From: Actinacidiphila yeochonensis CN732
GTDB taxonomy: Bacteria; Actinomycetota; Actinomycetes; Streptomycetales; Streptomycetaceae
Assembly (NCBI RefSeq): GCF_000745345.1
Contig: NZ_JQNR01000004.1
Span: 620,001 to 684,000, forward strand
Direction: 5' to 3'
DNA length: 64,000 nucleotides
Both the position numbers and the translations under genes were made by a program. A model generated the notes under the pieces. The model was not told the DNA's origin and made no database searches. It worked only from the letters and a program-made list of their open reading frames with translations. Position 1 is the first letter of the stretch. Every line of letters starts with the position of its first letter. Shown here one piece after another: positions 50,145-58,535 of the stretch.

Positions 50145-52055
50145 GTGCCCGCTTCACCCCTCGTGCAGGGAGCCCCCGCCGCGCCGCCCGCGACGGGCGG
50201 GTCGGAGATGCCGGAGCGACTCCGGCCCGCGTCCTGGTACGCGGCCGACCCGTCGGCCGGCTACCGTACCGGGCGCGGCGCGGTTCCGTCGGCGGCGGAG
50301 CGGGTGGCGGAGGTCGACCGCCTCTTCGGCGACCCGGCCGAACCGGCCAACGCCCTCGGCCACGCGGCCGTGCTGGCCGCCGACGAGCGGGACGAGCTCT
50401 TCAGCGAGGGCGAGCGCGCCCTGGACCGCTACCGGTTGAGCGCGGAGTTCGTGCCGCGCGAGCTGGGTGGGCGCTTCAGCAGCCTGGAGGACCTCATACG
50501 GGTGATGCGGGTGGTGTTCCGCCGCGACCCCTGCCTCGGACTCGGCTACGGGATCAGCTCGTTCATCGCGTCCGTGAACGTGTGGACGGCCGGCTCCGGC
50601 GACCAGCGCGACTGGCTGGCCGGCCGGCTGCTCGGCGGCGAGAAGGCGTCCTGCGCCTACCACGAGCTGGCCCACGGCAACGACTTCGCCGGCGTGGGGT
50701 TCGCCGCCCGGCGCGGCCCGGAAGGCGACCTGCGGCTCTCCGGGCGCAAGGAGGTCGTCACCAATATGACCCGAGCCCGCGCCATCGTGCTGCTGGCCCG
50801 CACCTCCGACCGCCCCGGCAGCCGCAGTCACTCCCAACTCCTCGTCGACGCCCACGATTTCCCCGCCGACCGGGTGCGGGACCTGCCGCGGTTCCCGAGC
50901 ACGGGCATGCGCGGGGTGCAGCTCGGCGGCATGGAGTTCGACGACTGCCCGGTGCCGGGGGACGCCGTCCTCGGACGGGAGGGCCAGGGCATCGAGACGG
51001 CGCTGCGGTCCTTCCAGCTCACCCGGACCGGCATCCCCGCCATGCTCTGCGGCGGCCTGGACGCCGCGCTCCGGCTCGCCTGCGACTTCACCGCCGAGCG
51101 CAGGCTCTACGGCGGGCGGGCCGCCGACCTGCCGCTGCTGCGGGCGATGCTGGCCGACGCGTTCACCGACCTGCTGATCTGCGACGCCTTCGGCCGTACC
51201 GTCGCCCGCGCCATCCACCTGGTGCCGGACCAGACCAGCGTCTACGCGTCGGCGGTGAAGTACCTCACCGCCGAACGGCTGCTGGGCGCCGTGCACCGGC
51301 TGTCCCTCGTGATGGGCTCCGCGTTCTACCTGCGCCAGGGCCGCTACGGCTACGTCCAGAAGCTGCTGCGCGACCTCAAGCCGGCCGGCTTCGGCCACGC
51401 GGCCAAGGTCGCGTGCCTGGCCACGATGCTGCCCCAACTGCCCCTGCTGGCACGGCGTTCCTGGACCGCCCCCGGTCAGGAAGCCGTTCCCGAGGCGCTG
51501 TTCCGGATCGGCGGCGCGCTTCCGCCGCTGGACTTCGCCCGGCTGCGGGTCGGCAGCAGCGGGCAGGACGCCCTCGTGGACGCGCTGTTCCAGGCCCGGG
51601 ACGCGCTGGCGGCCGGGCAGGCCCCCGCCACCGGGCCCCAGTCGCGCCGACTGGCCGCGCTGGCCGAGGTGTTCTGCGCCGAGGCATCGGACCTGGCCGC
51701 CCGGTGCGCCGCCCTGCCGCCCCGCGAACTCGGTGTGGACGCCACCCCCGAGGCGCTGCGGCTGCCGGCCCGCTACGCCTCCGTCCTGGCCGCCTCCGCC
51801 TGCCTGAACATCTGGTTGCGAGCCGGCTCGAAGGGGACAGCCGACGGTGAAGGCGACACCTGGACCGACGATCCCGCCTGGGCCGTAGCGGCGCTGGAGC
51901 GGCTGGCCGCCGGGCTGGGCCGGACCCCGGACCCGGACGGCGGCACCGCCCCGGCCTCGGCCCGCGCCCTGCGCGAGCACCTGTTCGCGGAGCTGTCGGC
52001 CCGCCACGAAGGGGCCTTCAGCCTCGATCTGGACCGCTACCGGCTGCCGGGCTGA
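50145..52055 (+). CDS. Acyl-CoA dehydrogenase-like protein 2
   Basis: The 636-residue ACAD-type protein is a paralogue of the preceding one, with GYGISSFIASVNVWTAGSG, SGRKEVVTNMTRARAIVLLA, LRSFQLTRTGIPAMLCGGLD and LPLLRAMLADAFTDLLICD. The flavin loop is degenerate (YHELAHGND) and no catalytic EGT segment is seen (RYGYVQKLLRD there), so activity may differ or depend on a partner. The GTG at 50145 has GGAG 6 bp upstream; an ATG at 50208 is possible. An ATGA at 50068 overlaps the upstream stop in another frame, so a further missing base in the C-rich start region cannot be excluded. Confidence 0.8.
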   Translation: MPASPLVQGAPAAPPATGGSEMPERLRPASWYAADPSAGYRTGRGAVPSAAERVAEVDRLFGDPAEPANALGHAAVLAADERDELFSEGERALDRYRLSAEFVPRELGGRFSSLEDLIRVMRVVFRRDPCLGLGYGISSFIASVNVWTAGSGDQRDWLAGRLLGGEKASCAYHELAHGNDFAGVGFAARRGPEGDLRLSGRKEVVTNMTRARAIVLLARTSDRPGSRSHSQLLVDAHDFPADRVRDLPRFPSTGMRGVQLGGMEFDDCPVPGDAVLGREGQGIETALRSFQLTRTGIPAMLCGGLDAALRLACDFTAERRLYGGRAADLPLLRAMLADAFTDLLICDAFGRTVARAIHLVPDQTSVYASAVKYLTAERLLGAVHRLSLVMGSAFYLRQGRYGYVQKLLRDLKPAGFGHAAKVACLATMLPQLPLLARRSWTAPGQEAVPEALFRIGGALPPLDFARLRVGSSGQDALVDALFQARDALAAGQAPATGPQSRRLAALAEVFCAEASDLAARCAALPPRELGVDATPEALRLPARYASVLAASACLNIWLRAGSKGTADGEGDTWTDDPAWAVAALERLAAGLGRTPDPDGGTAPASARALREHLFAELSARHEGAFSLDLDRYRLPG

Positions 52056-52220
52056 ACCGGCCGACCGATCCGTCCGCCCGCGAGGCGGGCCCGCCGCGCC
52101 CGGCGCGGCCCAGTGTGTCCCCGGCCGTCCCGACGGCGGCCCCGGCGACCGGCGTACGCCGTCCGGCCGGGGAGCGTGCGTGCGTCCGGGTATCAGCGAG
52201 CAACCGCAAGGGAGAAGTTG

Positions 52221-52517
52221 ATGGCAGAGCAGAGCGGAGTCGGCGCGTCGGAGTTGCGGACGTGGCTGACCGCACGCGTCGCCGAGTACCTGGGCAGGCC
52301 ACCGGAAGAGATAGACGTGACGGCCGACCTCGCCGTGCTGGGACTGGACTCGGTGTTCGCCTTGGCGCTGTGCGGCGACATCGAGCAGCACCTCGACGTC
52401 GTCCTGCAGGACACGGTGGTGTGGGACCACCCCAGCGTCGAAGCGCTGACCTCGTTCCTGACGGAGCTGCCGGCGCTCGCGGGCGACGGGGCCGCCCATG
52501 GTGCGGGCGCCCCGTGA
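52221..52517 (+). CDS. Acyl carrier protein 1
   Basis: The 98-residue carrier protein has the phosphopantetheine site LGLDSVFALAL with Ser44 and the usual helix pattern ending VWDHPSVEALTSFL. Its position beside the FAAL, ACADs and KASIII suggests it carries the fatty acyl chain. AAGGGAG precedes the ATG. The KASIII gene overlaps its end (GTGA). Confidence 0.94.
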   Translation: MAEQSGVGASELRTWLTARVAEYLGRPPEEIDVTADLAVLGLDSVFALALCGDIEQHLDVVLQDTVVWDHPSVEALTSFLTELPALAGDGAAHGAGAP

Positions 52518-53446
52518 CCGCGATAGAGGAAGTGGCCGTGCACCTCCCCTCCACCCGGGTGCCGGTGGCCGAAGTGGGCCGGGAGCTGGGCCTGTCGGAC
52601 AAGGAGGTCCGCGTCTTCGAGCGGTTCTACGGGCTGCGCGAGACGCTCTACGAGCCGGACGCCACCCTGTCCGACCTCGCTCTGGCGGCAGCCGGCAAGG
52701 TGACGTCGCTGATCGGCGAGGAGGACCGGGTCCGCTACGTCATCCAGGCCCGGACCCTGTCCGTGGTGGTGCCCTACCCCGTCAACCCCGTCCAGGAGGT
52801 GCGGGACGCCCTGGGGCTACGGCAGGCATCGGCGTTCAGCGTCACCCAGCACGCCTGCGCGTCGGGGCTGCTCGCGGTTGACCTGGCCGGCCGGCTGCTG
52901 GCCGCCGACGGCGACCCCGACGCCCGGGCACTGGTGCTCACCGGGGAGAAGGCGTTCACCCCCACCGCCCAGATGATCCCCAACACCACGTTCATGGGCG
53001 AGGGTTCGGCCGCCGTGCTGGTACGCGCGGACGGCGACCGGGACCGGGTGCTCAGCTACGCCACCCGCACCCACGGCCAGTTCAACGGGGGCCTGAGTCT
53101 GACGCCGGAGCGCTCCGCGGAGTTCCAGGCGATCTACCAGGACGCGCTGGCCGAGGTGATCACCGCGGCGGTGGACTCCGCCGGGATCACGCTGGGGGAG
53201 CTGGACCTGCTGCTGCCGCACAACGTCAACCGGCACTCCTGGATGCGGCTGTGCAAGGCCATCGGCTACCCGCCGGAGCGGATCTACCTCGACAACGTGC
53301 CGGTCACCGGCCACTGCTTCTGCGCCGACTCCTTCATCAACTACCGCTCGGCCGCCGACCTGGGGCTGCTGCGGCCCGGCGACCGCTACCTGATGGCGGC
53401 GGTCGGCCTGGGCGCCACCTTCTCCGCGATGGTCCTGGAGCACTGA
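52514..53446 (+). CDS. KASIII-type 3-oxoacyl-ACP synthase
   Basis: The 310-residue thiolase-fold enzyme has nucleophile Cys115 (TQHACASGLLAVD) and His236 in LLLPHNVNRHSW. The third FabH residue, Asn in GNTS, is His267 here (VTGHCFCADSF), so the triad is atypical. Canonical KASIII enzymes start chains by condensing acyl thioester with malonyl-ACP; variants do acyl transfer. It probably acts on the acyl or aminoacyl carrier proteins of the cluster and may pair with the Cys-less homologue at 56659. The GTG at 52514 overlaps the carrier protein stop. Confidence 0.9.
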   Translation: MTAIEEVAVHLPSTRVPVAEVGRELGLSDKEVRVFERFYGLRETLYEPDATLSDLALAAAGKVTSLIGEEDRVRYVIQARTLSVVVPYPVNPVQEVRDALGLRQASAFSVTQHACASGLLAVDLAGRLLAADGDPDARALVLTGEKAFTPTAQMIPNTTFMGEGSAAVLVRADGDRDRVLSYATRTHGQFNGGLSLTPERSAEFQAIYQDALAEVITAAVDSAGITLGELDLLLPHNVNRHSWMRLCKAIGYPPERIYLDNVPVTGHCFCADSFINYRSAADLGLLRPGDRYLMAAVGLGATFSAMVLEH

Positions 53447-53555
53447 CGCGGCACGGCGGCCCTTTCCGGCCCGTCGTCCGCCCCGCCACCCGGCCCCGGC
53501 CGCCGACCGCACCGACCGTACCGAACACGATGGACGAGACGAAGGAGTCAACGGG

Positions 53556-54968
53556 ATGCCCAGCTTCCCGCGCGCTGTGAAACAGGCCCTGGTAGGCGAT
53601 CCGGACGCGGTCTTCGTCCTGCTCGGCAACTTCGAGGTGGAGGACGTCTGGGGGCAGGGCGAACCCGGCCTGCCCAGGATGTCCTTCTCCTCGGGCAACT
53701 CGATCGCCCACCGCATGGACGAGTTCGCGCTGCTCGTCGGCTGCGCCGGCGACCACGTGGTCACCAAGTCCGCGCCCGACGCCGACTACCTCGCCTACCT
53801 CGCCGACCTCGGTGTCGACCTGCCGACGGTGCACAACCCCGCGGAGCAGGAGCCCGGCCGCACCGTCACCCGGGACGTGCTCGCCGACCCGGCGCTGCTG
53901 GAGCGGCTGCGCGCCCTCGCCGCCGAGGGCGCCTACCTCGCCGTGCACGGATGGTCGGAGCTGGAGGAGGAGCTGGCCCGGCGCACCGGCCTGCGCCCGG
54001 CCGGCAGCCCGGCCGCGGTGTGCAAGGCCGTCAACAGCAAGGTCTACAGCCGGCGGCTGGCCGACCGGCTGGGCCTGCGGCAGCCCGCCGGCTTCGCCTG
54101 CGCCACGATCGAGGAGTGGGGACAGGCCGTCGAGGGCGCCACGCGGCTGTTGGCGGCCGGTGAGCGGGTGGGCGTCAAGGACGCCTACGGGGTCTCCGGC
54201 AAGGGCATCGTCGTCGTCGAGGACCAGCGGCGGCTGGAGCAGCTGGACCGGGCCGTGCGGCGCCGCGCCGAACGCGACGGGGACGACCGCGCCGGCCTCC
54301 TCGTCGAGCAGTGGGTGGCCAAGCGGTGCGACCTCAACTACCAGTTCACCGTGGGCCGTGACGGCGGCGTCCGGTTCGACTTCGTCAAGGAGGCACTGAC
54401 CGTCGACGGGGTCCACAAGGGCCACCGGATGCCGGCCCGGATCAGCGCCGCCCAGGAGGAGGCCGTGCGGGAGGCGGCCCGGTCGATCGGAACGGCGCTG
54501 GCCGCCGACGGCTACGCGGGCGTGGTCGGCGTGGACGCCATGGTCGGCGCCGACGAGGGGCTCTTCCCGCTGGTGGAGATCAACGCCCGCAACAACATGT
54601 CGACGTACCAGGTGCCGCTCCAGGAGCTGGCCGTCCCCGAGGGATGGACGGCGCTGGCCCGGCAGTACCCGCTGCGCCTCACCGCGCCCCTGGCCTTCAA
54701 GGACCTGCGCCGGGCCATGGCGGGACTGCTGCTGGAGCGCCCCGGCCAGGCGGGAATGGTGGTCAACAACTTCGCCACCGTCAACGCCGCCGCCTCGGCC
54801 GCCACGGGCCGGGGATACGAGGGAAGACTGCACGGCTTCCTCGCCGCGCCCACCCCCGAGGAGGCCGACGCCCTGGACGCGCGGGTCATCGCCGTCCTGG
54901 CCGACCTGACGGGCACCCAGGCCCCCGGCACCGCTTCGGGTGCCACGCCGGAAGACCCGGCGAAATGA
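53556..54968 (+). CDS. Pre-ATP-grasp/ATP-grasp ligase, BtrJ-like
   Basis: The 470-residue protein has a pre-ATP-grasp N-terminal domain (AVFVLLGNFEVEDVWG) and an ATP-grasp core with RVGVKDAYGVSGKGIVVVED (about 206-225), VEQWVAKRCDLNYQF and the metal-binding end FPLVEINARNNMSTYQ. The order ligase, PLP decarboxylase, carrier protein matches butirosin BtrJ, BtrK and BtrI, where BtrJ charges an amino acid, L-glutamate, onto the carrier protein. By analogy this enzyme should load an amino acid on the carrier protein at 56352. The specific amino acid is inference. Confidence 0.83.
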   Translation: MPSFPRAVKQALVGDPDAVFVLLGNFEVEDVWGQGEPGLPRMSFSSGNSIAHRMDEFALLVGCAGDHVVTKSAPDADYLAYLADLGVDLPTVHNPAEQEPGRTVTRDVLADPALLERLRALAAEGAYLAVHGWSELEEELARRTGLRPAGSPAAVCKAVNSKVYSRRLADRLGLRQPAGFACATIEEWGQAVEGATRLLAAGERVGVKDAYGVSGKGIVVVEDQRRLEQLDRAVRRRAERDGDDRAGLLVEQWVAKRCDLNYQFTVGRDGGVRFDFVKEALTVDGVHKGHRMPARISAAQEEAVREAARSIGTALAADGYAGVVGVDAMVGADEGLFPLVEINARNNMSTYQVPLQELAVPEGWTALARQYPLRLTAPLAFKDLRRAMAGLLLERPGQAGMVVNNFATVNAAASAATGRGYEGRLHGFLAAPTPEEADALDARVIAVLADLTGTQAPGTASGATPEDPAK

Positions 54969-54991
54969 CGCGAACACAGGAGGGGAACGCA

Positions 54992-56293
54992 ATGAGCGAG
55001 GGGTTCCGCGTGCAGGGCATCGCGGTCCAGGAGCTGGCGGAGCGCTACGGCACCCCGCTGTACGTCTACGACGGCGACGCGCTGGAGCAGCAGTACAGGG
55101 GGCTGCGGGATCGGCTGCACCCGGCGGTGGAGATGTTCTTCTCCCTGAAGGCCAATCCGAACCTGTCGGTGTGCACGGTGCTGCGCGGCCTGGGCGCCCG
55201 CGCCGAGGTCTCCTCCCTGGCGGAGCTGGTGACGGCGCTGCGGGCCGGGGTGCCCGCCGAGGACGTCATCTTCCTGGGCCCCGGCAAGTCCCGCGCCGAA
55301 CTCGCGGCGTGCCTGGACGAGGGCATCCGCGCCATCGTGTGCGAGTCGCCCGGCGAGCTGGCCGTCATCGACGAGCTGGCCCGCGAGCGGGGCGTCACCG
55401 CGCCGGTCATGCTGCGCGTCAACCCGGACTTCCAGGCCCGTGGTGCCGGCCTGCGGATGGGCGGCAAGCCCCGCCAGTTCGGCATCGACGAGGCGCAGTT
55501 GCTCCAGGACCCCGACCTGGCCGGACGCCACCCGCACGTACGGTTGACGGGCGTGCACGCCTACCTCGGCACCCGCATCCTCGACCCGCAGGTCGTGGTG
55601 GAGAACACCACCCGCATCCTGGACCTGGCCGAGCGGCTCTCCGCGGTCCTCGGCATCGACCTGGACCTGGTCGACATCGGCGGCGGACTCGGCGTCGCCT
55701 ACTTCGAGGGCGAGCACGACCTCGACCCGGCGGAGCTCACCGACGCCCTCAACCCGGTGCTGGCGGACTTCCACCAGCGCCACCCCGAAACCCGGCTGAT
55801 CATGGAGCTGGGCCGCTACCTGACCGCCCCGGCCGGCACCTACGTCACCCGGGTCGAGTACACGAAGACGTCGATGGGTGAGAACTTCGCCATCGCCGAC
55901 GGCGGTACCAACCACCACATGGCCGCGGTGGGCGTCGGCTCGTTCGTCAAGCGGAACTTCCCGATGGCGCTGCTGAGCCGGCCCGACGCGGTGCCCGAGG
56001 GCACCTGGCAGGTCACCGGCCCGCTGTGCACCCCCAACGACACCCTCGGCAAGAACCTCGCCCTGCCCGAGCTGCGCCCCGGCGACCTCGTCGGCGTCCT
56101 GCGCTCGGGCGCCTACGGGCCCACCGCCTCACCGGTGCACTTCCTCAGCCACGGCTACCCGGCCGAGGTGCTGGTGCACCGCGGCCGCGACTACCTGGTC
56201 CGCGAACGCGACGGGGTCGAGGACCTGCTGGGCCGCCAGCCCGTGCACCAGGAACTGCGGTCCGCCCCCGTCGCGGCCGACCGTGGCGAGTAG
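54992..56293 (+). CDS. PLP-dependent fold-III decarboxylase, BtrK/LysA-like
   Basis: The 433-residue protein belongs to the diaminopimelate/ornithine decarboxylase family: PLP Lys53 in FFSLKANPN, the glycine loop DIGGGLGVAYFEG (about 228-240), ELGRYL (272-277) and catalytic Cys346 in GPLCTPND. BtrK, its best functional parallel, decarboxylates glutamyl-carrier protein to a 4-aminobutyryl thioester. Placement between the ligase and the carrier protein supports decarboxylation of a carrier-bound amino acid rather than lysine synthesis. The ATG follows AGGAGGGG. Confidence 0.87.
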   Translation: MSEGFRVQGIAVQELAERYGTPLYVYDGDALEQQYRGLRDRLHPAVEMFFSLKANPNLSVCTVLRGLGARAEVSSLAELVTALRAGVPAEDVIFLGPGKSRAELAACLDEGIRAIVCESPGELAVIDELARERGVTAPVMLRVNPDFQARGAGLRMGGKPRQFGIDEAQLLQDPDLAGRHPHVRLTGVHAYLGTRILDPQVVVENTTRILDLAERLSAVLGIDLDLVDIGGGLGVAYFEGEHDLDPAELTDALNPVLADFHQRHPETRLIMELGRYLTAPAGTYVTRVEYTKTSMGENFAIADGGTNHHMAAVGVGSFVKRNFPMALLSRPDAVPEGTWQVTGPLCTPNDTLGKNLALPELRPGDLVGVLRSGAYGPTASPVHFLSHGYPAEVLVHRGRDYLVRERDGVEDLLGRQPVHQELRSAPVAADRGE

Positions 56294-56351
56294 CGCCCCC
56301 ATCCGTCCGCCCAGGACACCGGCAGTACCACGACACCAAGGAGAAGGCACC

Positions 56352-56654
56352 ATGACGGACAGCAGCACCACCACCGCGGCGGCCGGTACCGGCGACCCGG
56401 CCACCGTCGAGGTGGACGTGATCGGCAGCGTGACCGCGGCCCTGGCCCGCGTCCTGAAACGCGACCCGGCCGAGATCACCCCCGACACCCGCCTCTTCGA
56501 CGACCTGGGCCTGGACTCCACCAGCGTGCTGGAACTCCTGCTGGAGCTGGAGACCGAGCTGGGCTGCGAGTTCGACTCCGACTCGCTGGAGCAGGAGCAC
56601 TTCGAGACGGTCAGCAGCCTGGCCGGCTACCTGTCCGCTCAGGTCAGCGGGTAG
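56352..56654 (+). CDS. Acyl carrier protein 2 (BtrI-like position)
   Basis: The 100-residue carrier protein has DLGLDSTSVLELLLELE with the phosphopantetheine Ser56 after a ~20-residue flexible N-terminus, and the helix III acidic region ending VSSLAGYLSAQ. Neighbouring ligase and decarboxylase genes suggest it carries the amino-acid-derived thioester. AAGGAG precedes the ATG. A KASIII-like gene follows after 4 bp. Confidence 0.94.
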   Translation: MTDSSTTTAAAGTGDPATVEVDVIGSVTAALARVLKRDPAEITPDTRLFDDLGLDSTSVLELLLELETELGCEFDSDSLEQEHFETVSSLAGYLSAQVSG

Positions 56655-56658
56655 CGCG

Positions 56659-57744
56659 GTGCATCTTCTACCACCCCCAGGACGCGGACCCGGTCCCGGT
56701 CCCGGTCTCGGTCCGACCCGCCCTCCGCACCGCCTGCCGCTGCGGCTCGCGGCGGTCATCTCCAGGCAGTTCGACGGGACCCGCCCGCTCGACGACGACG
56801 GGATCAGCCGCTACCTGTCCGACGTGACGGGCGCGTACGGCGCGCCCGACGCGGCCCGGGGCGCGACGGAGCTGGCCGGGCGCCCCGTCAGCTCCTTCGC
56901 CGCCATGGCCGTCGAGGTGCTGGCCGACGCCGGCGCCGAGGCGGCGCCGGACGCGGTTCCCCCGGACGGCCCTGCCGCTCCGGACCCCGCCGCGGCCGGC
57001 CCGGTCCGCCGGCGGCGCGGGAGCGGCATCGGGCAGATCGTGCTCGCGCACGCCACGCCCGACATCGACCCGCGCGCCTCGGCGGCCTGCTACCTGGTCG
57101 ACTCCGACCCGGGCCGCCCGCTGGCCTTCTGCCTCTCCGACCAGGGAGTGGGCGCGCCGTTCCTCGCGGTGCGGGTGGCGGGCGAGTACCTGCGCGACGC
57201 CGACCGCGGCCGCGCGCTGGTGGTCGTGCTCGACCAGAGCGCCGTGCCCTGGCCGGTGCCCGACGGCACCCGGCTGCCGATACGCGACCTCGCCGTGGGC
57301 CTCGTGCTGGACTACGACGACAGCGCTGACGCCGCCGACCGCGCCGGCGGCGCGGACGGCCAGGCCGGCTCCGGCACCGAGCGGGCGGCGTCCGGCACGG
57401 GCGCCGACCCCGCAGGGCACGGCGGGGGCCTGGCCCTCCAGCAGTGGCCGGACGTCGGCCCGGACCAGATGGCGGGCGCCCTCACGGGCTACCTGGACTC
57501 GGTCCGCGGGCGGTTCGGCGGCCCGGTGACGCTGGTGCTCGGCCAGGGGGTGCCCGAGGCCCCCGCGGAACGGGTCGAGCGCGGTGATCCGGACGGCCTG
57601 TGCACCTCCGTCTGGACGACGCTGCACCGGCTGGTCACCGACCACGACGGCTCGGACGGTGCGGCGGTCACCTTCGTCCTCGCCGAGTACGACCCGTCGC
57701 TGCGCCAGCTCAGCGCGGCCGCGATCCGCTGGGAGGGAGCATGA
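56659..57744 (+). CDS. KASIII-like protein lacking the catalytic cysteine
   Basis: The 361-residue protein aligns with the KASIII at 52514 around the nucleophile: AFCLSDQGVGAPFLAVRVAG here against AFSVTQHACASGLLAVDLAG there, which puts Val164 where Cys115 is. No His/Asn pair is evident later. It is probably a non-catalytic thiolase-fold partner, like chain-length factors of type II ketosynthases. The N-terminus from the GTG at 56659 is Pro/Gly-rich and has no good ribosome site, so the true start is uncertain. ATGA overlap with the next gene. Confidence 0.68.
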   Translation: MHLLPPPGRGPGPGPGLGPTRPPHRLPLRLAAVISRQFDGTRPLDDDGISRYLSDVTGAYGAPDAARGATELAGRPVSSFAAMAVEVLADAGAEAAPDAVPPDGPAAPDPAAAGPVRRRRGSGIGQIVLAHATPDIDPRASAACYLVDSDPGRPLAFCLSDQGVGAPFLAVRVAGEYLRDADRGRALVVVLDQSAVPWPVPDGTRLPIRDLAVGLVLDYDDSADAADRAGGADGQAGSGTERAASGTGADPAGHGGGLALQQWPDVGPDQMAGALTGYLDSVRGRFGGPVTLVLGQGVPEAPAERVERGDPDGLCTSVWTTLHRLVTDHDGSDGAAVTFVLAEYDPSLRQLSAAAIRWEGA

Positions 57745-58535
57745 CACCGATGACCCCGGCCGCCGCGCCGCACCGCCCGGCCGCCGTCGCGTCCGCGGGG
57801 GATGCGGACGCGGGGGCGCGGCCCGAAGGCCCCCGGGAGTCCGCTCGGCGCGGCGCTCTCGTCGAGGGTTGGGAGGCGCTGCGCGCCGCCGCCGGTGCGA
57901 CCGGACCGGTCTACGGCCCCTCCGGCCACGCCCTGGAGGCCCGTCCTGCGACGGCCGCACGGACCTCGGCGGAGCAGGCCCCGGAAGACCCGGCCGGCGC
58001 CCGCGTCCTGAGGTCTTTGGAGTGCGCGGGCGCCCGCTGGACGCTTCTCGCCGCCCCCCCGGACGTCGAACCGGCCCCGGCCGGAGCCGACTGGCTGCTG
58101 GGCGTCGCCCGACTGCGGCTGGGGGTCTCGGAGTGGCTGCGCGACCAGGCCGTCGCCCACCTCAGCGCACGCACCTCCGGTGGTACGCCGCTGGTGCGCA
58201 TGCAGTTGGTGCTCGCCGCACTGGCCGACGCGGCAGCGGCCCACCTGGAGGCCGCGGTCCTGCTGGACGTCGCGCCCCTCTCGGGCGCCGGGGCCGCACC
58301 CGGCGGTGCCGAGGCGGCGTCCGGCCCGGCGGACGCACCCCCGGCCGTGGAGCCCGGACAGGTGAGACCCACCGGGTTCCCCGGGCTGGACCACGTCCAC
58401 CACCGCATCACCCGGGCCGACCGCGAACTGCTGCGGCTGTTCGGGGCGAGCGGCTTCCTCTCGGACGGCCCCGGACAGCGGGCCCATCTGTCCGAGCTGC
58501 TGGCGTCGATGTGTCTGGAAGGCGGGAACCGGTGA
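57741..58535 (+). CDS. ACAD C-terminal-domain-like helper protein
   Basis: The 264-residue protein starts with ~40 disordered residues. Residues about 115-175 resemble the helical C-terminal domain of acyl-CoA dehydrogenases (SGGTPLVRMQLVLAALADAA), and FGASGFLSDGPGQRAHLSEL near the end matches the last ACAD helix region. The flavin-binding N-terminal and middle domains are absent. It overlaps both neighbours (ATGA and GTGA) and may be a non-catalytic subunit of the ACAD at 58532. The homology call is by eye. Confidence 0.6.
   Translation: MTPMTPAAAPHRPAAVASAGDADAGARPEGPRESARRGALVEGWEALRAAAGATGPVYGPSGHALEARPATAARTSAEQAPEDPAGARVLRSLECAGARWTLLAAPPDVEPAPAGADWLLGVARLRLGVSEWLRDQAVAHLSARTSGGTPLVRMQLVLAALADAAAAHLEAAVLLDVAPLSGAGAAPGGAEAASGPADAPPAVEPGQVRPTGFPGLDHVHHRITRADRELLRLFGASGFLSDGPGQRAHLSELLASMCLEGGNR

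Noticed and set aside
50068-50439. ATG at 50068 with a good ribosome site and ATGA overlap after ACAD1
   Set aside because: Its frame runs out of register with the ACAD2 gene and encodes Arg/Pro-rich filler. It was kept only as a hint of a possible missing base, not as a gene.
53556-56654. Calling the BtrJ/K/I-like trio an aminoglycoside cluster
   Set aside because: No 2-deoxy-scyllo-inosose synthase, aminotransferase or glycosyltransferase genes are present; only the amino-acid loading and decarboxylation steps are shared.
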